A stretch of 64,000 nt of DNA, from the NCBI RefSeq assembly GCF_019352175.1, contig NZ_JACBYI010000026.1, positions 1-64,000 on the forward strand, in the 5' to 3' direction. The translations under genes were made by a program, and so were the position numbers. This stretch comes from Paenibacillus sp. S150 (GTDB lineage: Bacteria > Bacillota > Bacilli > Paenibacillales > Paenibacillaceae). The first letter of the stretch is position 1; each line of letters opens with the position of its first letter. This document shows, piece after piece, positions 1 through 8,673 of this stretch. The notes under the pieces were generated by a model. It was not told where the DNA came from. It ran no database searches and saw nothing but the letters and a program-made list of their open reading frames with translations.

Positions 1-2
1 TG

Positions 3-164
3 GTTTACGTATTGCTGAAGTTCCTGTTCGACCAAGGAAACACGGTGGTTCATTGGAGTGCCCGATTGACGTTTGCCGATTTTGGTCGCTTGTTTAGTTT
101 ACAAACCTTACCCGTGGAATGGAGGGTCTATTTAGCAAACGATCTGGTTTTTCCTCATCCATAA
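3..164 (+). CDS. C-terminal end of an unidentified protein (partial)
   Basis: A frame is open from the left edge of the window to a TAA at 162-164, giving about 53 residues that end in VYLANDLVFPHP. There is no start codon context because the gene would begin outside the window. The residue mix (many aromatic and hydrophobic residues, few repeats) looks protein-like, but I do not recognise the family. It could be the tail of a transposase or of a degraded gene, or a chance frame; the adjoining repeat at 183 fits a gene end here. Confidence 0.3.
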   Translation, partial: VYVLLKFLFDQGNTVVHWSARLTFADFGRLFSLQTLPVEWRVYLANDLVFPHP

Positions 165-182
165 TTTAGCTAATCAACAGGC

Positions 183-373
183 CTGGAAAAAGTACAACTA
201 ATCCGGCTGAAATCAGCCGGATGGGGGGAGTGGCCCTCCATGAAGTGTACAAAATCCCACTAAAGCCCGTTCACGCCAGAATTCCAGCCCATTAGTGTTA
301 CTTTTTCCACTTCGCTTCCGTTCCCTATGAACCTCCTTGCGTTCCATCTGCTTGTTCAGGTTCTCCGGTTCCA
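183..373. repeat. Dispersed intergenic hairpin repeat, copy 1
   Basis: This block reappears with about 85-90 percent identity at 52869-53064, and its first 130 bases again at 62569-62698. Its left end carries GGAAAAAGTACAACTAAT and, about 110 bases on, the inverted form ATTAGTGTTACTTTTTCC, so the ends can pair. A middle segment, GTACAAAATCCCACTAA, is a third inverted version of the same motif. There is no open frame. It lies between the end of the preceding gene and the promoter of the XRE gene. Confidence 0.75.
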
Positions 374-387
374 TTCCTATGGAAACA

Positions 388-441
388 ATGCAAAGTATGC
401 TTGACACAAAATGCAAAGCAAACTATACTAAAAATGCAAAG
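388..441 (+). promoter_or_regulatory. Three direct repeats around the XRE promoter, candidate operator
   Basis: The octamer ATGCAAAG occurs at 388-395, 411-418 and 434-441, each exactly 23 bases after the last, and each continues as a purine-rich, C-ending half such as TATGC or AAAC. The three copies sit upstream of the -35, inside the spacer and just downstream of the -10. Even spacing of about two helical turns suggests one protein face; autoregulation by the XRE protein encoded next is the natural inference. Confidence 0.6.
401..429 (+). promoter_or_regulatory. Sigma-A type promoter of the XRE operon
   Basis: A perfect TTGACA at 401-406 and TATACT at 424-429 are separated by 17 bases. Transcription would start near 436, giving a leader of about 30 bases before the TTG start at 466. 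The middle ATGCAAAG repeat lies inside the spacer, so a bound repressor would block RNA polymerase. Confidence 0.75.
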
Positions 442-465
442 TAAACGTTGCAGGAGAGTGGTCAC

Positions 466-672
466 TTGAAGACAAGAATTGCGGAACTGCGCAAGCAGAA
501 CAAGCTGTCCCAGGAAGAGCTGGGGCTGATCGTAGGCGTTACCCGGCAAACCATCACCTCCCTTGAAACGGGAAAATATGCGGCTTCCCTTGTTCTTGCC
601 TACAAGATTGCTAAGCATTTTGGACTCACCATTGAAGATGTTTTTGATTTCAGCGAAGTGGAGGATTTGTAA
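466..672 (+). CDS. Small XRE-family helix-turn-helix regulator
   Basis: A 68-residue protein made almost entirely of one HTH_3 domain: residues 2-58 match the Cro/C1 pattern, with the recognition segment around GVTRQTITSLETGKY and the typical close GLTIEDVFDF. It resembles the short stand-alone XRE regulators of Bacillus (YozG type). I chose the TTG at 466 because AGGAG at 452-456 lies nine bases upstream; a TTG at 448 has no ribosome site. Its stop TAA overlaps the ATG of the next gene (TAATG), so the two are translationally coupled. Likely a DNA-binding repressor of its own operon, acting at the ATGCAAAG repeats; the link to the repeats is inference. Confidence 0.85.
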   Translation: MKTRIAELRKQNKLSQEELGLIVGVTRQTITSLETGKYAASLVLAYKIAKHFGLTIEDVFDFSEVEDL

Positions 673-1112
673 TGGACAATTACAAGATTCAAGTTAAAAA
701 TCGCAGGAACGCACTGTCACTGATAGTTGCTGCCACGCTATTGATCTATGTGGGACTTGTGTTTTACCGCGGTGGTCTGCCCGAATTGCCCAGTTTTATA
801 AAGGGATTTCACACAGGTGCTTTTATCGGCGCTGAATTGGGCTTCGTTTTTTTTCTCGCCAAGTACATTAAAGCCAGCAAAAATGACGCAGAACTGAAGA
901 AGCTGTACATCGAGGAGAACGACGAGCGGAGCGGACTGATTATCCAGAGTGCCAGCTTGCTCAGCATAGTCATAATTCTCGTAGGTCTGGCCATTGCTGC
1001 CGTGATAGCAGGTTTCTTCAATTCCTTGATATTCTACACCTTACTGGCTACCCTGCTATTTGTTTTGATCGTATTTTTTGCGCTGTGGAAGTATTACACG
1101 AATAAACACTGA
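672..1112 (+). CDS. Four-helix membrane protein coupled to the XRE regulator
   Basis: A 146-residue protein with four predicted transmembrane segments at roughly residues 14-31, 48-64, 96-114 and 118-140. A charged loop between helices 2 and 3 (KNDAELKKLYIEENDERSG) should face the cytoplasm. The ATG overlaps the stop of the upstream XRE gene, and no separate ribosome site is needed. Small XRE regulator plus integral membrane protein pairs are common in Firmicutes, but the biochemical role is unknown. I do not recognise a named family with confidence. Confidence 0.75.
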   Translation: MDNYKIQVKNRRNALSLIVAATLLIYVGLVFYRGGLPELPSFIKGFHTGAFIGAELGFVFFLAKYIKASKNDAELKKLYIEENDERSGLIIQSASLLSIVIILVGLAIAAVIAGFFNSLIFYTLLATLLFVLIVFFALWKYYTNKH

Positions 1113-1162
1113 TGGTTCGCAGAACACGATTAAACAACGGAACACGTTAATTCAACAACACA

Positions 1163-1196
1163 GCGGCAGTTCCCGCTCAGAGCTGCCGCCGTTTAA
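1163..1196 (+). terminator. Intrinsic terminator of the XRE operon
   Basis: GCGGCAG at 1163-1169 pairs with CTGCCGC at 1183-1189 around a 13-base loop. The 3' side is followed by CGTTTAAAATTTT, a weak U-rich tract. It lies 50 bases after the membrane protein stop. Confidence 0.65.
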
Positions 1197-1390
1197 AATT
1201 TTGGGGGCCAATGTTTTTTAATCCGGCAGTATCCATCTGTTGCATGAATTGAAGTCATGTACTTGCGATCCCCCGAGTTTCACTTATACATTCTTATCTT
1301 TTAAAAAAACAGAGTACCCCAGCAGCCCTGTTACCCGGCTCTTGGAACACTCCGCCTGAAATTCATTTCCCATGCAGCGCTTTTTGCGGC

Positions 1391-2719
1391 TTACTCTTTG
1401 TCTTCTTCAGCGGCCTCAGCATCCTCAGCCGTCACTGACGGCGTTTCCCGGTGGATGTTGATTCGGGTGATCCGCAGACGCGTGGCTTCCTCCACCTCAA
1501 AGGTGACATCGCCAACGACTACCCGCTTGCCTTTGGACGGATTGCCTTCCAGCTCCTTGAACAGCCAGCCGCCGATGGAATCCACTTCGTCATCTTCGAT
1601 GACCACTCCGGTGAGATCATTGACATCCTCAATCAGCATGCGGCCCTCGACCGAGATGTACTCCCCATTATGTTCCACACTCGGACGCTCATCCTCGAAC
1701 TCGTCATGCAGGTCGCCAACAATTTCTTCCAGGATTTCCTCAGCCGTGAGCAGCCCTGCCGTCCCGCCGTATTCGTCGACGACCAGTGTAAGCTGGGCCT
1801 TATTCTTCTGCATAAGCCGCAGCGCATGGCTGATCTCCATGGATTCAGGCACATTGAGGATCGGGCGGACCAGCGATGCCAGGTCGTTCTGCTGCTCCGG
1901 CTCAGCGAACAGCAGATCGGTGATATGAATGAAGCCGATAATCCGGTCCTTATCCTCAAAAGCGACCGGATACCGGGAATGCTTCGTCTCCGTAATAATC
2001 CGCATATTTTCTTCCAGAGAAAGATTGCTGTATAACACATCCATATCTGTACGCGGAAGCATGACTTCCCGGGCCAGCAGGTCGGAGAATTCAAAGATGT
2101 TGTCCATCAGCTTCATCTCATCCTTGTCAATGACCCCGCTCTTGGCGCTCTGGTTCATCAGAATGCGGATTTCCTCCTCCGAGTGGGCCGCTTCGGCCTC
2201 ACTGGCCGGCTCTACACCCACCAGCCTCAGAAGCGCATTGGCTGAAGCATTCAGCACCCAGATGAAGGGCAGAAACAAATTATAGAAGAACATCAGCGGC
2301 GCGGACAGCAGCAGCGCAGAGCCTTCGGTTTTTTGGATTGCCAGGGATTTCGGTGCCAGCTCGCCCAGCACAATATGTAAAAAGGTAATGATCGAGAAGC
2401 CTATCACCACGGATACCGTGGATATTAACGTATGGTCGGTAACGCCGAGCTGTATCATCAGGGGCTCCACCAGCAATTCGGAAATCGCCGGTTCCCCCAC
2501 CCAGCCCAGCCCCAGCGAGGCGAGTGTAATCCCGAACTGGGTAGCCGACAGATAGGCATCCAGCTTCTTGTTGACCTTCAGCGCATATCCGGCCATCTTG
2601 TTGCCTTCGCTGACCAGCTGCGTCAGGCGCGACTGCCTCACCTTCACGAGCGAGAACTCCGCTGCGACAAAGATGCCGTTCAACAATACGAGCACCAGAA
2701 CCAGCAAAAGATTGAGCAT
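1391..2719 (-). CDS. CNNM/CorC-type CBS-domain membrane protein (hemolysin family)
   Basis: A 442-residue member of the UPF0053/HlyC-CorC family. Residues 1-200 form the CNNM (DUF21) membrane domain with four hydrophobic segments. Two CBS domains follow (around LAREVMLPRTDMDVL and LVRPILNVPESM ... LTLVVDEYGGTAGLLT), then the C-terminal CorC_HlyC domain with IGGWLFKELEGNPSKGKRVV. Family members are implicated in Mg2+ or Co2+ handling; the hemolysin name is historical. A GTG ten codons upstream (2749) is possible, but the ATG at 2719 follows AGGGAG and begins MLNLLLVLVLVLLNG, the usual family start. The gene follows yfkAB by 48 bases on the same strand. The C-terminus is acidic. Confidence 0.85.
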   Translation of the reverse strand: MLNLLLVLVLVLLNGIFVAAEFSLVKVRQSRLTQLVSEGNKMAGYALKVNKKLDAYLSATQFGITLASLGLGWVGEPAISELLVEPLMIQLGVTDHTLISTVSVVIGFSIITFLHIVLGELAPKSLAIQKTEGSALLLSAPLMFFYNLFLPFIWVLNASANALLRLVGVEPASEAEAAHSEEEIRILMNQSAKSGVIDKDEMKLMDNIFEFSDLLAREVMLPRTDMDVLYSNLSLEENMRIITETKHSRYPVAFEDKDRIIGFIHITDLLFAEPEQQNDLASLVRPILNVPESMEISHALRLMQKNKAQLTLVVDEYGGTAGLLTAEEILEEIVGDLHDEFEDERPSVEHNGEYISVEGRMLIEDVNDLTGVVIEDDEVDSIGGWLFKELEGNPSKGKRVVVGDVTFEVEEATRLRITRINIHRETPSVTAEDAEAAEEDKE

Positions 2720-2767
2720 CAATCTCCCTACTTCAAATTCCGTATGCACAATAACAACGCCTCATTT

Positions 2768-3904
2768 CTACAGAGTGATCGCTTTTCTTGTTTTGAAATC
2801 AACCTTCGGATAATACATATCGGCTACGAGAAGATTGGGACCACAGCAGCCGGCTTCATCACAGTGGCAGTTGACCTTCTGATTGAGCGGATGCTTCATC
2901 TGCCAATCGGCGAAGAGTTCGTCCAGCCTGGCGCTGCCAATGTTGCCAAAGGCGGAAATGTCGGCAAAATCCGTGACAAATACATCTCCTGTGAACAAAT
3001 TGACATTCACGCGGTTTCTTCCGTCCGGATCATTGCGCAGAGTAACGTTCTTCTCCTTCCGCAACCTGCGGAGAAGCTTCCGGTCTTCCTCCAGAAGGCT
3101 GCAGGCGAAGAACGGAAGCGTGCCGAACAGCATCCACATACCGGGATCACGATGGTCCAGCAGATCATGAATCGCTGCGCCCATTTCCTTCAGGGACAGC
3201 ACAGGGAGCTTCGATGCAAAGCTGGAGGCATACATCGGATGCACCTCATGCCGCCTTGCCCCCATATCGCCAATCAGCTTATGGATTTCCGGCAGCTTCC
3301 TGTGCGTCCGGTAATTAATCATGGATTCCGCAGAGATCAGCATGCCATCGCTGCTGAGGCGGCGGGAATTCTCCAGCATCGTATCATAGAGCCGGTATGC
3401 CGCTTCCTTCGGAACGGGGTGGCCGCTGTTCGCGAAGCCCACTTCATGAAAGTCATCTCCGTTCACATAATTGAAGGAGATATGCATAACATCCAAATAG
3501 GGCAGCAGCTGCTCATAACGGGAGTAAGGCATGGTCAGGTTGGAATTGATCTGCGACCGGATGCCCCGCTCACGGGCATATTTAAGCAGCGGCACGATCG
3601 TATTCTCCACAGTACCGGCGCGGAACATCGGCTCGCCGCCCGTAATGCTGATCGTCTGCAGATGCTCCACCTCTTCCAGGCGGTCCAGCATATTTTTAAG
3701 CGGCAGCATTTCTCCTTCTTTCATGGTCAGGCTGTCGCCAACCGCACAGTGCTCACAGCGCATATTGCACAGATTGGTAACCGTCATCTCTACACTGGTC
3801 AGCACATGGCGCCCATGCTTGCGCAGTGAAGTAATCGGGTCCCATGGATCGTAGCTTGGCGACAGCTCCCTTATTGGCATTGAAGATGGTTCTAGTATAC
3901 TCAT
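2768..3904 (-). CDS. yfkAB: Radical SAM protein YfkAB
   Basis: A 378-residue radical SAM enzyme. The CxxxCxxC cluster motif that holds the SAM-binding 4Fe-4S centre is C46, C50 and C53 (CNMRCEHC), followed by the SAM-site ITGGEP motif near residue 95. The C-terminus carries a second cysteine motif, CHCDEAGCCGP, matching the CxCxxxxC signature that defines the YfkAB family; it probably binds an auxiliary cluster. In B. subtilis the region was once annotated as two genes, yfkA and yfkB; here it is one intact frame. The substrate is unknown. The CNNM gene lies 48 bases downstream and may be cotranscribed. Confidence 0.85.
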   Translation of the reverse strand: MSILEPSSMPIRELSPSYDPWDPITSLRKHGRHVLTSVEMTVTNLCNMRCEHCAVGDSLTMKEGEMLPLKNMLDRLEEVEHLQTISITGGEPMFRAGTVENTIVPLLKYARERGIRSQINSNLTMPYSRYEQLLPYLDVMHISFNYVNGDDFHEVGFANSGHPVPKEAAYRLYDTMLENSRRLSSDGMLISAESMINYRTHRKLPEIHKLIGDMGARRHEVHPMYASSFASKLPVLSLKEMGAAIHDLLDHRDPGMWMLFGTLPFFACSLLEEDRKLLRRLRKEKNVTLRNDPDGRNRVNVNLFTGDVFVTDFADISAFGNIGSARLDELFADWQMKHPLNQKVNCHCDEAGCCGPNLLVADMYYPKVDFKTRKAITL

Positions 3905-4084
3905 TTTCCTGGTGCTCCTTCGAGGCGTATTCCTTATTATTAACCCAAAAACAATGAAAAAGAACGGTAACTTACCCTATATCATACCACGACTGGGCAA
4001 AAAACTGCACTGATGGTGCTATAAGCCTCATTCCACCCGCAGATTTGCACCCGGAATTCAAATCAGGCTCAGCTTGCGCAAACT

Positions 4085-4115
4085 AAAAAAAGCGCGGCGG
4101 CAACGAAGCCCCGCG
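4085..4115 (-). terminator. Intrinsic terminator downstream of the HD-GYP gene
   Basis: On the minus strand CGCGGGGC pairs, with one bulge, with GCCGCCGCG and is followed by seven T residues (the A run at 4085-4091). It ends about 45 bases past the HD-GYP stop. Confidence 0.75.
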
Positions 4116-4157
4116 TCTGCGGCCGGCCCGTTTCCCACCCTCGCTTCGAACCGGGAG

Positions 4158-5261
4158 TCAGGTGGCTTTTACCACAGCCCCGTCTTCACCGTTCACATCC
4201 ACAATCACTACAGAAAGCTTATTGCCCAGATCAAGCTCAAAGGGAACAACGGGTTCGCCTTCAGGGCCGCTCAGCACACGCACTACCGGCCTGTGCGGTA
4301 TTGCAGGATCAATCTTGACCACAATACCGCTCTCCCCCGTACTAAGCTTGACCGTCAGACCCAGCGGATAGATCGCCACACGGTCCCTGAACAGCTCCAG
4401 CTGCTTCTGTTCATACAGCGTTCCCGAGCCTACATACAGTGCTTCTACCGCCTGATGCGGCAGCATGGCCTTTTTGTAGATCCGGTTCGAGGTCATGGCA
4501 TCATACGAGTCCGCAACGCCCAGCCACTTGGCATACTCATGGATTTGCGGCCCCTTCAGCCCGCGCGGATAACCGGAGCCGTCGATGCGCTCATGATGCT
4601 GCAGAGCGCAGTGCGCCGCAAGCAGCGGGATATTCGGCTCATCCTTGAGAATCCGGTAGCCGATTTCGGTGTGGGCCTGCATATGCCGGAATTCCTCGTC
4701 CGTGAGCATGCCGGGCTTCTGGACGATTTTGACGGGAATCTGCGTTTTGCCGATATCATGCAGCAGCGCACCCAGGCCGATAATCCGCAGCTCTTCCCTG
4801 CTGTAGCCATAAGCAATTCCGAGCACCAGCGTGTACAGGCAGACATTCAGGGAGTGAACATACAGGTAGTTGTCGGCCGTGTGCATATCAAGCAGCATAA
4901 TCATGGGATCTTCCTGCGTGGCCAGATCATCCAGGATGGAATCCATCACCTTGGAGAATTTCTTGTCCAGATGATAAAAGCCCTTGGTAATGCCGGAAGC
5001 GCCGGACATCTGCTGGAACTGGCTTCTGACGACCTTGAGCGCCTGATTGCGCGTCTCATCCTGCAGCATGCCGGTAATCACAACATCCTCCGTGACGGCA
5101 TCCTCTATATAGATATAGCCGATGTCGATCCTGGCCAGCCGCTTGATCAGGGACTCCGTAAGCTCCACGCCATCTGCGAGCAGGACCAGTCCTTCATCAT
5201 TATATATTTTTTTACCCAGCTTCATTCCCGCCTGAAGCCGATTCACGGATACTAGACGCAC
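4158..5261 (-). CDS. HD-GYP domain phosphodiesterase, apparently active
   Basis: A 367-residue soluble protein. Residues about 1-110 form an N-terminal region seen in Paenibacillus and Bacillus HD-GYP proteins. Residues 125-270 form the HD-GYP domain, with the metal-binding HD doublet at 168-169 (LLHDIGKTQIP) and HHERIDGSGYP at 222-232. All signature residues are present, so hydrolysis of cyclic di-GMP, or a related cyclic dinucleotide, is likely; substrate is family inference. A C-terminal domain of about 100 residues follows. The start is GTG at 5261, with GGAGTGA upstream. It stands alone between uppP and yfkAB. Contrast with the paralogue at 8674, which lacks the histidine. Confidence 0.85.
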   Translation of the reverse strand: MRLVSVNRLQAGMKLGKKIYNDEGLVLLADGVELTESLIKRLARIDIGYIYIEDAVTEDVVITGMLQDETRNQALKVVRSQFQQMSGASGITKGFYHLDKKFSKVMDSILDDLATQEDPMIMLLDMHTADNYLYVHSLNVCLYTLVLGIAYGYSREELRIIGLGALLHDIGKTQIPVKIVQKPGMLTDEEFRHMQAHTEIGYRILKDEPNIPLLAAHCALQHHERIDGSGYPRGLKGPQIHEYAKWLGVADSYDAMTSNRIYKKAMLPHQAVEALYVGSGTLYEQKQLELFRDRVAIYPLGLTVKLSTGESGIVVKIDPAIPHRPVVRVLSGPEGEPVVPFELDLGNKLSVVIVDVNGEDGAVVKAT

Positions 5262-5372
5262 CTTGGCTCACTCCTGCCCTTAACGGTAGATTGCTATTCT
5301 GTTCCAAATCCCCCAGGTGACACTCTGTGTAAATACCGTTGCCTTGTGCGACTAGTCAAGAGCTTCTGCAGA

Positions 5373-6200
5373 TTAACGCATAATAAACAGCCAGAATACA
5401 GCAGCCAGAATAAACCGGTAGATTGCGAAATGGGTCGGTCTGATCTTCTGGATCAGCTTCATGAACGCCACCACAACCACATAAGCGACGACAAATGAAA
5501 TGACAAACCCGATTGCAAAATCCCAAACCGTATCCTTTGTAAAATATTGATAGGAATCAAGCAGCTCATAGCCGGACGCCGCACACATAATCGGTATCGC
5601 AATAAGGAACGAAAAATCCGCTGAAGCCTTGTAGCTGACTCCGCTGAGCATCCCCCCTGAGATCGTCGATCCCGACCGGGAGAATCCGGGCCACAGCACG
5701 GAAATAATCTGATAGAATCCAATCGCCAGCGCCTGCCCGTAGGACAGGTCATCCAGCTCATGCGCGGTAATGCGGATCTTCCGCCTGTTCACCCATTCCG
5801 CAACAATCATCAGAATCCCGCCGGCGACAAGCGCCCATAGTACGGTGGTGGCTCCAAAGAGGCTTTTAATGAAATCACGGGCGAAAAAAGCTACCGCAAG
5901 CGCCGGCACGATCCCCAGAATGACATGGATCAGATTCAGTCTGGAGGCCGGCATCACTCCGCCTCTGCCTATGCGGCTGCGCCCGATGCCCAGCAAATCC
6001 AGAACCCGCTGGCGGTATACCAGCGCGATAGCCAGAATAGCCCCAAGCTGGATGACAATCTCGTAGGTCTTCATAATGGGCGACTGCTCGTCAAAGCCGA
6101 GCAGCTTGGCGGTCAGAATCATGTGCCCCGTGGACGATACCGGAATAAATTCAGTTATGCCTTCTACAATTGCCAGAATTATTGCTGTAATTGTGTCCAT
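5373..6200 (-). CDS. uppP: Undecaprenyl-diphosphatase UppP (BacA)
   Basis: A 275-residue polytopic membrane enzyme that removes a phosphate from undecaprenyl diphosphate, recycling the lipid carrier of peptidoglycan synthesis and giving some bacitracin tolerance. The two family signatures are visible: EGITEFIPVSSTGH at residues 14-27 and the second active-site segment PGFSRSGSTISGGM near residue 170. About seven hydrophobic helices cover the rest. The ATG at 6200 follows AGGAGG. It lies 66 bases downstream of the YunD-like gene, so cotranscription is possible. Confidence 0.93.
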   Translation of the reverse strand: MDTITAIILAIVEGITEFIPVSSTGHMILTAKLLGFDEQSPIMKTYEIVIQLGAILAIALVYRQRVLDLLGIGRSRIGRGGVMPASRLNLIHVILGIVPALAVAFFARDFIKSLFGATTVLWALVAGGILMIVAEWVNRRKIRITAHELDDLSYGQALAIGFYQIISVLWPGFSRSGSTISGGMLSGVSYKASADFSFLIAIPIMCAASGYELLDSYQYFTKDTVWDFAIGFVISFVVAYVVVVAFMKLIQKIRPTHFAIYRFILAAVFWLFIMR

Positions 6201-6266
6201 ATAATCCTCCTGATTTTGAGAAAATGAAGCCTGGTGCGGCGATCCTGAAATTTACGCCAAGCGAAG

Positions 6267-7715
6267 TCAGTGCGGTTCGCCGGACTCTGTCTCCCATCGG
6301 GAAACCCCGCATTCCTCAAGGCTTCCCGGCCGTTGAAGCTCCATCCGCAGCAAATCCCGCAGGAAATGGGGAAGCAGATACAACGGCTCGGTTCCATTCG
6401 CGATGCTCTCATATCCTATGCGGAAAGTGAACATGTCCAGTGTTCCGACGGAATAAACGGCCTTGTCGTCCAGCGGTTCCCCGCCGACCCAAACGGCAAT
6501 ACCGTTATCATAAGGCATGACCCTTGGATCGTACAAGATTTTTAATCCGTCCACAGCAAGGCTGCCCAGCAGCTTCCCCCGGAAACCGTAGCCGTAAATT
6601 GCCTTATTGAAGAACTCTTCGTTCAGGCTCTGCTCCAGGGCTGTGCGGATATCCTTGCCCTTAAGCCGGATAATGCAGGCGTTAATCGGAGACGGGCACA
6701 GCGCATGCAGCATCCCTGCCGTAATATTGCCTTGCGGCAAGGCTCCAAGCAGCTGTCCGCTGTTGACCAGGGACAATGGTGTCCCCGCGAAGCGCCGGAC
6801 GGCCTGCGCCAGCAGGTTGCCTAAGGGCGATTCCCCCTGCGTATCCAGCGCCAGCTCACGGTCGGTGATCGCTACGGTCTCTTGAAGCACCTCACGTCCA
6901 CGCTGCAAATGCAGCGCCGCCGCAGGGGATATCACATCCTCGCTGAGCGAAGGGTCAACGGTGAAGCATTGTCCGCTCACCAGCTTGAACGCTTTACCGC
7001 TGTCCGCCCGCTCAAAAATAAGCCGTCCCACATAACGGCCGAATTTGCCGGCACCGCAGACAGCTGTGCCGTTAATAATCTGCGGCGTCTCCAGCAGATG
7101 ATGCGTATGCCCGCCCAGAATGGCATGGACTCCCTCAAGCTGCCCGGCCAGCCGCTGATCCGCCGGAAGCCCGAGATGGGAAAGGATCACCAGGAGATCC
7201 ACTTGCGGAGCCAGAAGCTCGCATTGCCCGCGCAGCGCAGCCTCCGGGTCCAGCGCCTCCCAGCCGAGCAGCGCATAGAAGGAGTCGAAGGCTGCCGTAG
7301 CTCCCGTAACGCCTATTTTGATGCCGTCTTTTTCCAGGATCGCATGCCGCTTCATCCAGCCGGGCGGTTCTCCGGTAGAACTCTCCAGAATGTTGCAGCA
7401 TACCACCGGACACTGAATGCCGGCATACAGGGCAGAAAGGACCTCCCGCGGAAAGGTCAGCCCCTCATTGTTGCCGATCGTGACGGCGTCATACCCGGTC
7501 AGATTAAGCATATCGATATTCGCCTGTCCCATAGTGCCTTCGGTTTCCACTGCAGCCCGGTCCATATGATCGCCTATATCCATCAAGAGCACAGGCTCTT
7601 CCCCGGCGGTTGCCTTCAGCTTGGCGATTTCCGCAGCAATGGGACTCATCATCTCAAAGTGGCTATGTATGTCATTAGTGTGAATCAGTGTCAGTCTTTG
7701 TGCTGCTGGCTCCAT
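6267..7715 (-). CDS. YunD-like metallophosphoesterase/5'-nucleotidase
   Basis: A 482-residue two-domain protein of the UshA/CpdB family. The N-terminal calcineurin-like metallophosphoesterase carries HTNDIHSHF near residue 12, MDIGDHMDR near 47, IGNNEG near 82 (the family usually has GNHE) and GGHTHH near 205. The C-terminal 5_nucleotid_C domain begins near residue 295. No signal peptide is visible, unlike secreted UshA, so it is probably cytoplasmic like B. subtilis YunD. The exact substrate cannot be told from sequence. The ATG follows GGGAGGGAA with good spacing. The gene is divergent from the MoaD-MoaE gene. Confidence 0.85.
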   Translation of the reverse strand: MEPAAQRLTLIHTNDIHSHFEMMSPIAAEIAKLKATAGEEPVLLMDIGDHMDRAAVETEGTMGQANIDMLNLTGYDAVTIGNNEGLTFPREVLSALYAGIQCPVVCCNILESSTGEPPGWMKRHAILEKDGIKIGVTGATAAFDSFYALLGWEALDPEAALRGQCELLAPQVDLLVILSHLGLPADQRLAGQLEGVHAILGGHTHHLLETPQIINGTAVCGAGKFGRYVGRLIFERADSGKAFKLVSGQCFTVDPSLSEDVISPAAALHLQRGREVLQETVAITDRELALDTQGESPLGNLLAQAVRRFAGTPLSLVNSGQLLGALPQGNITAGMLHALCPSPINACIIRLKGKDIRTALEQSLNEEFFNKAIYGYGFRGKLLGSLAVDGLKILYDPRVMPYDNGIAVWVGGEPLDDKAVYSVGTLDMFTFRIGYESIANGTEPLYLLPHFLRDLLRMELQRPGSLEECGVSRWETESGEPH

Positions 7716-7871
7716 ACGCTAAGCTTCCCTCCCACCTGTAAAGCCGTAATATATATTCGCGGCAGGCCCAATGATCTTATAGTGCCTAGCATAACATTTT
7801 CAGACTCAATATGGTATATTGGAAACATTATTGAAAGCCCCAAATCCAATACATTCAGAGGTGAATCAAGC

Positions 7872-8585
7872 ATGCATTTGACAATCCGTCTGTTCGCCGG
7901 TCTGGCCGAAGTCATCGGCTCCTCCTCGCTGCCCTTTCACTCCCATGAGACTCCGCTTACTGCCGGAAGGCTGAAGGAGCTGCTCTCTGCAGCCTATCCG
8001 GATGCGGCTCCACAGATCAAGGTATCACTGGTTGCCATTGACCGCGAGTATGCTCCGGATGACTCTGCCATTTCCGAAGCTTCCGAGATTGCGCTTATCC
8101 CTCCCGTGTCCGGAGGAGAACCGGCCGCAGAGGTGCAGGAAACCGCCGACGGGCGCTTCATCATCACCGGCCAGCCGCTGAACGGGGAATCCCTGCTGGA
8201 TAAAGTGCTGGACGTAAACCACGGCGCTTCCCTGCTTTTTGTCGGCACTACCCGGGAGATGACCGGCAGCCAGCGCACAACGGCGCTTCATTATGAAGCG
8301 TACATCCCCATGGCCCTCTCCAAGCTGCAGGAAATCGGAAGCGAGGTCGAGAAGCGGTGGAATGCCCGCTGCGCCATTGCACACCGTATCGGGCACGTAG
8401 GCCTCAAGGAAGCCAGTGTAATGATCGCCGTGTCCGCGCCTCACCGCGATACCTGTTACGAAGCCAGCCGGCATGCCATTGAAAGGCTGAAGGCCTCGGT
8501 GCCCGTATGGAAAAAAGACATCGGCGGCTCCGGAGAACAATGGCTTGGCTCTGATCCCAAAGCCAAGGAATACCGCAGCCCGTGA
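7872..8585 (+). CDS. MoaD-MoaE fusion, molybdopterin synthase
   Basis: A 237-residue fusion of both molybdopterin synthase subunits. Residues 1-80 are MoaD, a ubiquitin-like fold ending in PPVSGGEP; the internal GG corresponds to the C-terminal Gly-Gly that carries the thiocarboxylate in free MoaD. Residues 90-237 are MoaE, with GTTREMTGSQ, HYEAYIPMAL and the active-site lysine segment VPVWKKDI. It would convert cyclic pyranopterin monophosphate to molybdopterin. In the fusion the GG is not a free C-terminus, so the chain would need cleavage, or the MoaD half is vestigial. The ATG at 7872 lies eight bases after AGAGGTGA; upstream codons in the frame are not coding. No other Moco gene is in the window. 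Confidence 0.85.
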   Translation: MHLTIRLFAGLAEVIGSSSLPFHSHETPLTAGRLKELLSAAYPDAAPQIKVSLVAIDREYAPDDSAISEASEIALIPPVSGGEPAAEVQETADGRFIITGQPLNGESLLDKVLDVNHGASLLFVGTTREMTGSQRTTALHYEAYIPMALSKLQEIGSEVEKRWNARCAIAHRIGHVGLKEASVMIAVSAPHRDTCYEASRHAIERLKASVPVWKKDIGGSGEQWLGSDPKAKEYRSP

Positions 8586-8673
8586 ACTTTGCCGGTTAAC
8601 ATTTCAAACTATTGAATAATCCCGGCTTTGTTGCTATGCTGGAAAAAATCGCTAAAGTAAGGTGGCATAGTCA

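Noticed and set aside
4074..5255. A 393-residue plus-strand frame, and one of 465 residues at 2432-3829
   Set aside because: Antisense to well-supported HD-GYP, CNNM and yfkAB genes; no ribosome site or homology.
6882..7871. N-terminal extension of the MoaD-MoaE gene to 6882
   Set aside because: The upstream part is antisense to the YunD-like gene; the good ribosome site and family start are at 7872.
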